From: DATGMS01 sp040905145
GTDB lineage: Bacteria; Bacteroidota; Bacteroidia; Cytophagales; Cyclobacteriaceae
DNA length: 8,153 bases
Direction of reading: 5' to 3'
Assembly: GCA_040905145.1 (NCBI GenBank)
Contig: JBBDSC010000078.1
Coordinates: forward strand, 1-8,153
In this document: positions 6,875 through 8,153 of the stretch, one piece after another
Layout: each line of letters opens with the position of its first letter
How positions within the stretch are numbered: position 1 is the stretch's first letter
Made by a program: the position numbers and the translations under genes
The notes under the pieces: model-generated
Databases searched by the model: none
The model's input: the letters and a program-made list of their open reading frames with translations, nothing else
Told to the model about the DNA's origin: nothing

Positions 6875-7079
6875 TTTTTTTCAGTTTTATGTTTTTTACA
6901 ATAATTTCTTTGACTAAAAACTATCACCCCATTTATCACTATCAGTTCACCTTTATAAGTTGAATTGGTAGAGTCAGAAGACAGGCTCAGGATTGTATGC
7001 GGTGTTTATGAATCCACCTAAAAAAGTTGAAGTTGAGCGAATTTTACTTTTTGCAACTCTTTATCGACCTTTTTAAATA

Positions 7080-7214
7080 TTACTCTTGAGCTTCAAATTC
7101 TAATAGTATATGCCCCTTCACTTCTCTTCTTCGTATAGTTATCTTTTTAAACCAATCAAAAATTCCTTCTTTCAAGTAGTGCCATTCAATAAAAAATCGG
7201 CAGATACTGAAATA
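7080..7214 (-). pseudogene. Startless short frame, possible gene remnant
   Basis: The minus strand between an upstream TAA (7215-7217) and the TAA at 7080-7082 is open for 44 codons. The translation includes FFIEWHYLKEGIFDWFKKIT followed by a basic RRREVKGHILLEFEAQE tail, which has protein-like composition in AT-rich DNA. There is no ATG and no recognised family. It may be the 3' end of a gene cut by a rearrangement, or chance. Confidence 0.2.
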
Positions 7215-7225
7215 TTATACTTGTG

Positions 7226-7257
7226 ACTATAGTACTACTACAATTATAGTGATAATT
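7226..7257. repeat. Overlapping AT-rich inverted repeats
   Basis: ACTATA (7226-7231) mirrors TATAGT (7245-7250), and AATTAT (7242-7247) mirrors ATAATT (7252-7257) around a 4-nt spacer. ACTATAGT (7226-7233) is itself a palindrome. The element ATTATAGT recurs about 50 bp further right, in GTTATTATAGTTAAG. These may be regulator-binding sites, but AT-rich DNA produces such patterns easily. Confidence 0.3.
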
Positions 7258-7378
7258 CAACTAAAAGCATCAAACTAATTTGTTAAATAATGTTATTATA
7301 GTTAAGAGCTATGGAAATAATTTTAATTTAAAAAGTGACAAACACATCCTATTAACAGGTGAATTTTCTAAAAATTGA

Positions 7379-7394
7379 TTTCACTCAAGTGAAA
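7379..7394. repeat. 16-bp palindrome
   Basis: TTTCACT (7379-7385) and AGTGAAA (7388-7394) are perfect complements separated by CA. The size and symmetry resemble a dimeric repressor operator. It lies between the barrel gene's long upstream region and the IS91 relic; no target gene is obvious. Confidence 0.4.
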
Positions 7395-7463
7395 AAGAGA
7401 ATACCGGTTTTTTTCTTCCCTTACCAATCAGTGCAATTAATCCAAACTCATTTATGGGGAAGC

Positions 7464-7718
7464 CTACATTTCCAACTCCTCAGGGATCAGTGGAATGCTC
7501 ACTTTTTTGGCTGAGCTTGCCAATATCCCCTAGTGCCGGATCCGTACCAGTCCTCTGGGTAAGATGTGCATAGAAAACCTTCTGATAAATTCCAGCTTGT
7601 CAAGCTTCATTTCCAGCTTCTGAGCGCCCTGACAATAATCCTTATAACTGAAGGTAATTTGCTTTTGGCATTCTTCCCCTGGATTTTTTTGGTAAACCCA
7701 CCTCCCGGAACGATACAT
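7464..7718 (-). pseudogene. IS91-family transposase, C-terminal remnant with stop
   Basis: The frame begins MYRSGRWVYQKNP, continues ITFSYKDYCQGAQKLEMKL, then LEFIRRFSMHILPRGLVRIRH, a TAG stop (7530-7532), and GILASSAKKVSIPLIPEELE up to TAG 7464-7466. The RYKDY, LEFIRRFLxHxLPxGxxRIRHYG blocks are diagnostic for the C-terminus of IS91-type Y2 (HUH) transposases. The TAG replaces the tyrosine normally following RIRH, so one base change truncated it, and the homologous sequence continues unbroken beyond. The WVYQKNP block normally precedes a longer segment (YLGRYTH region) that is missing, so there is also an internal deletion. The catalytic HUH and tyrosine regions are absent. Nonfunctional. 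Confidence 0.8.
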
Positions 7719-7819
7719 TATAAGTGAGAATGATCATAAATTCGCATTACAAAGTATGAATTTGATCTGGTGCGGATTTAGATTCTAAATCAACTATTTG
7801 GGAGCATCAATGTGCTTTC

Positions 7820-8080
7820 TTGTCCATATTTGTTTGGATTCTTCCGCATAAGCCCATTTTATTATACTATCTAAACTTTCAAACAGTCCTTATAGGATTG
7901 GGGCTGTCGGAAATGGAAGAAGTAAGTAATATTTTTTGGTTGGGGTTTTACTTGTTTTTTATTATTATGTTATGGCATGAATTTGAAATGGGATTAGGTA
8001 AGGCTATTGCCATTAGCTGTATGCCTACTTTATTGGTGGTATTGGGAAGGTGGTTGATTGGATTTTATAGTAATTTTTAA
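7820..8080 (+). CDS. Small hydrophobic membrane protein, probably 5'-truncated
   Basis: This frame gives 86 residues from a TTG; it is open back to 7766 with no ATG, and the first ATG inside is at 7913. It has about three hydrophobic segments: residues 3-29, FWLGFYLFFIIMLW (39-52), and IAISCMPTLLVVLGRWLIGF (64-83). The GLSEMEEVS and GLGKAIAIS blocks recall the C-terminal end of Yip1-family membrane proteins, where a Gly-Leu-Ser/Glu turn is followed by a GKA-start helix, but this is only a resemblance. The missing ATG and the IS91 relic just upstream suggest that the 5' part was lost. Its stop codon overlaps the stop of the convergent toxin gene by two bases. Confidence 0.45.
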   Translation: MSIFVWILPHKPILLYYLNFQTVLIGLGLSEMEEVSNIFWLGFYLFFIIMLWHEFEMGLGKAIAISCMPTLLVVLGRWLIGFYSNF

Positions 8081-8153
8081 ACATTTCCCAACGGTCTGGA
8101 CGCATGATGCACCGTTAGTATTTCTATTCTGTCTTCACCTCTGAGTTCATAGA
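8077..8153 (-). CDS. RelE/ParE-family toxin, C-terminal fragment (partial)
   Basis: The minus strand from the right edge to TAA 8077-8079 encodes 24 complete codons, YELRGEDRIEILTV then HHASRPLGNV. The YExxG-D-IEILTVxHxxR pattern is the last two strands and the C-terminal basic motif of RelE/ParE-type toxins, in which the final H-x-S-R region contributes to activity. The gene continues beyond the window, where its start and probably a cognate antitoxin gene upstream would lie. It is convergent with the membrane-protein frame, sharing two bases at the stop codons. Family is fairly sure; whether RelE-like (mRNA cleavage) or ParE-like (gyrase) cannot be told from this fragment. Confidence 0.78.
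   Translation of the reverse strand, partial: YELRGEDRIEILTVHHASRPLGNV
8090..8116. repeat. Inverted repeat inside the toxin 3' end
   Basis: AACGGT (8090-8095) and ACCGTT (8111-8116) are perfect complements, with GCATGATGC (8102-8110), itself symmetric, between them. It could form a stem-loop acting as a terminator for the convergent membrane-protein transcript, since T-rich sequence follows on the plus strand. It lies within coding sequence of the toxin, so it may be coincidental. Confidence 0.3.

Larger units (their letters stand above)
6875..7463. other. AT-rich region upstream of the barrel gene
   Basis: This 589-bp stretch has no complete gene. Its left part should hold the promoter of the barrel gene, but the nearest -7-like sequence is only TAGTTTTT on the minus strand, without a matching -33 TTG. 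It also contains a startless minus-strand frame (7080-7214), AT-rich inverted repeats (7226-7257), a 16-bp palindrome (7379-7394), and on its right the decayed end of an IS91-type element. Confidence 0.5.

Noticed and set aside
6875..6960. Bacteroidota-type promoter for the barrel gene
   Set aside because: Only a degenerate TAGTTTTT was found, with no TTG at the right distance, so it was not called as a feature.
7110..7214. Minus-strand reading ISVSADFLLNGTT in an alternate frame, like an XRE regulator
   Set aside because: It is a dozen residues with an immediate stop and no supporting helix-turn-helix sequence nearby.
1..8153. CRISPR arrays, tRNA or rRNA genes, phage structural genes
   Set aside because: No regularly spaced direct repeats, cloverleaf-like conserved blocks, rRNA sequence or phage proteins were seen.

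Overview
The window looks like a chromosomal accessory stretch from a member of the Bacteroidota, probably of the Cytophagales type. The reasons are a GLPGLI-family periplasmic protein beside a large outer-membrane protein with a carboxypeptidase-regulatory-like N-terminus and a TonB-receptor-type plug and barrel, a secreted lipocalin-like/OmpA fusion, and the absence of Shine-Dalgarno sequences before the start codons. Genus and species cannot be told from the sequence. No RNA gene and no CRISPR array was seen.

Region 1 (1-661): a nearly full-length, divergent RadC-type JAMM protein on the minus strand. Region 2 (662-2958): a graveyard of mobile and accessory DNA. It holds an unassigned stretch, an XRE/HTH repressor broken by two in-frame stops but still followed by a good terminator hairpin, a startless frame encoding one membrane helix, a strikingly AT-rich secreted OmpA-domain gene lying between two inward-facing 15-bp inverted repeats, and the tail ends of two transposases (IS1595/ISXO2 type on the minus strand, IS66 type on the plus strand). 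The two tails point away from each other across a 32-bp near-perfect palindrome. The right terminal repeat of the IS66 copy is still visible at 2939-2958.

Region 3 (2959-6874): the main intact module, on the minus strand. A 938-residue outer-membrane beta-barrel protein is followed 299 bp downstream by a 247-residue GLPGLI-family protein. Both have signal peptides. GLPGLI genes often neighbour such receptors in Bacteroidota, so the two probably act together at the outer membrane. Substrate and mechanism are unknown.

Region 4 (6875-8153): about 590 bp of AT-rich DNA with small inverted repeats and a startless frame, then an IS91-type transposase C-terminal relic interrupted by TAG, a small hydrophobic membrane protein that is probably 5'-truncated, and the last 24 codons of a RelE/ParE-type toxin running off the right edge on the minus strand. 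The toxin and the membrane-protein frame overlap tail to tail.

Overall, one outer-envelope gene pair sits between two stretches of decayed mobile DNA. Nothing here shows convincingly a new defence or mobile system. The best leads are the OmpA-fusion gene between IS-like ends, the palindrome joining two transposase tails, and the undescribed role of the barrel/GLPGLI pair.
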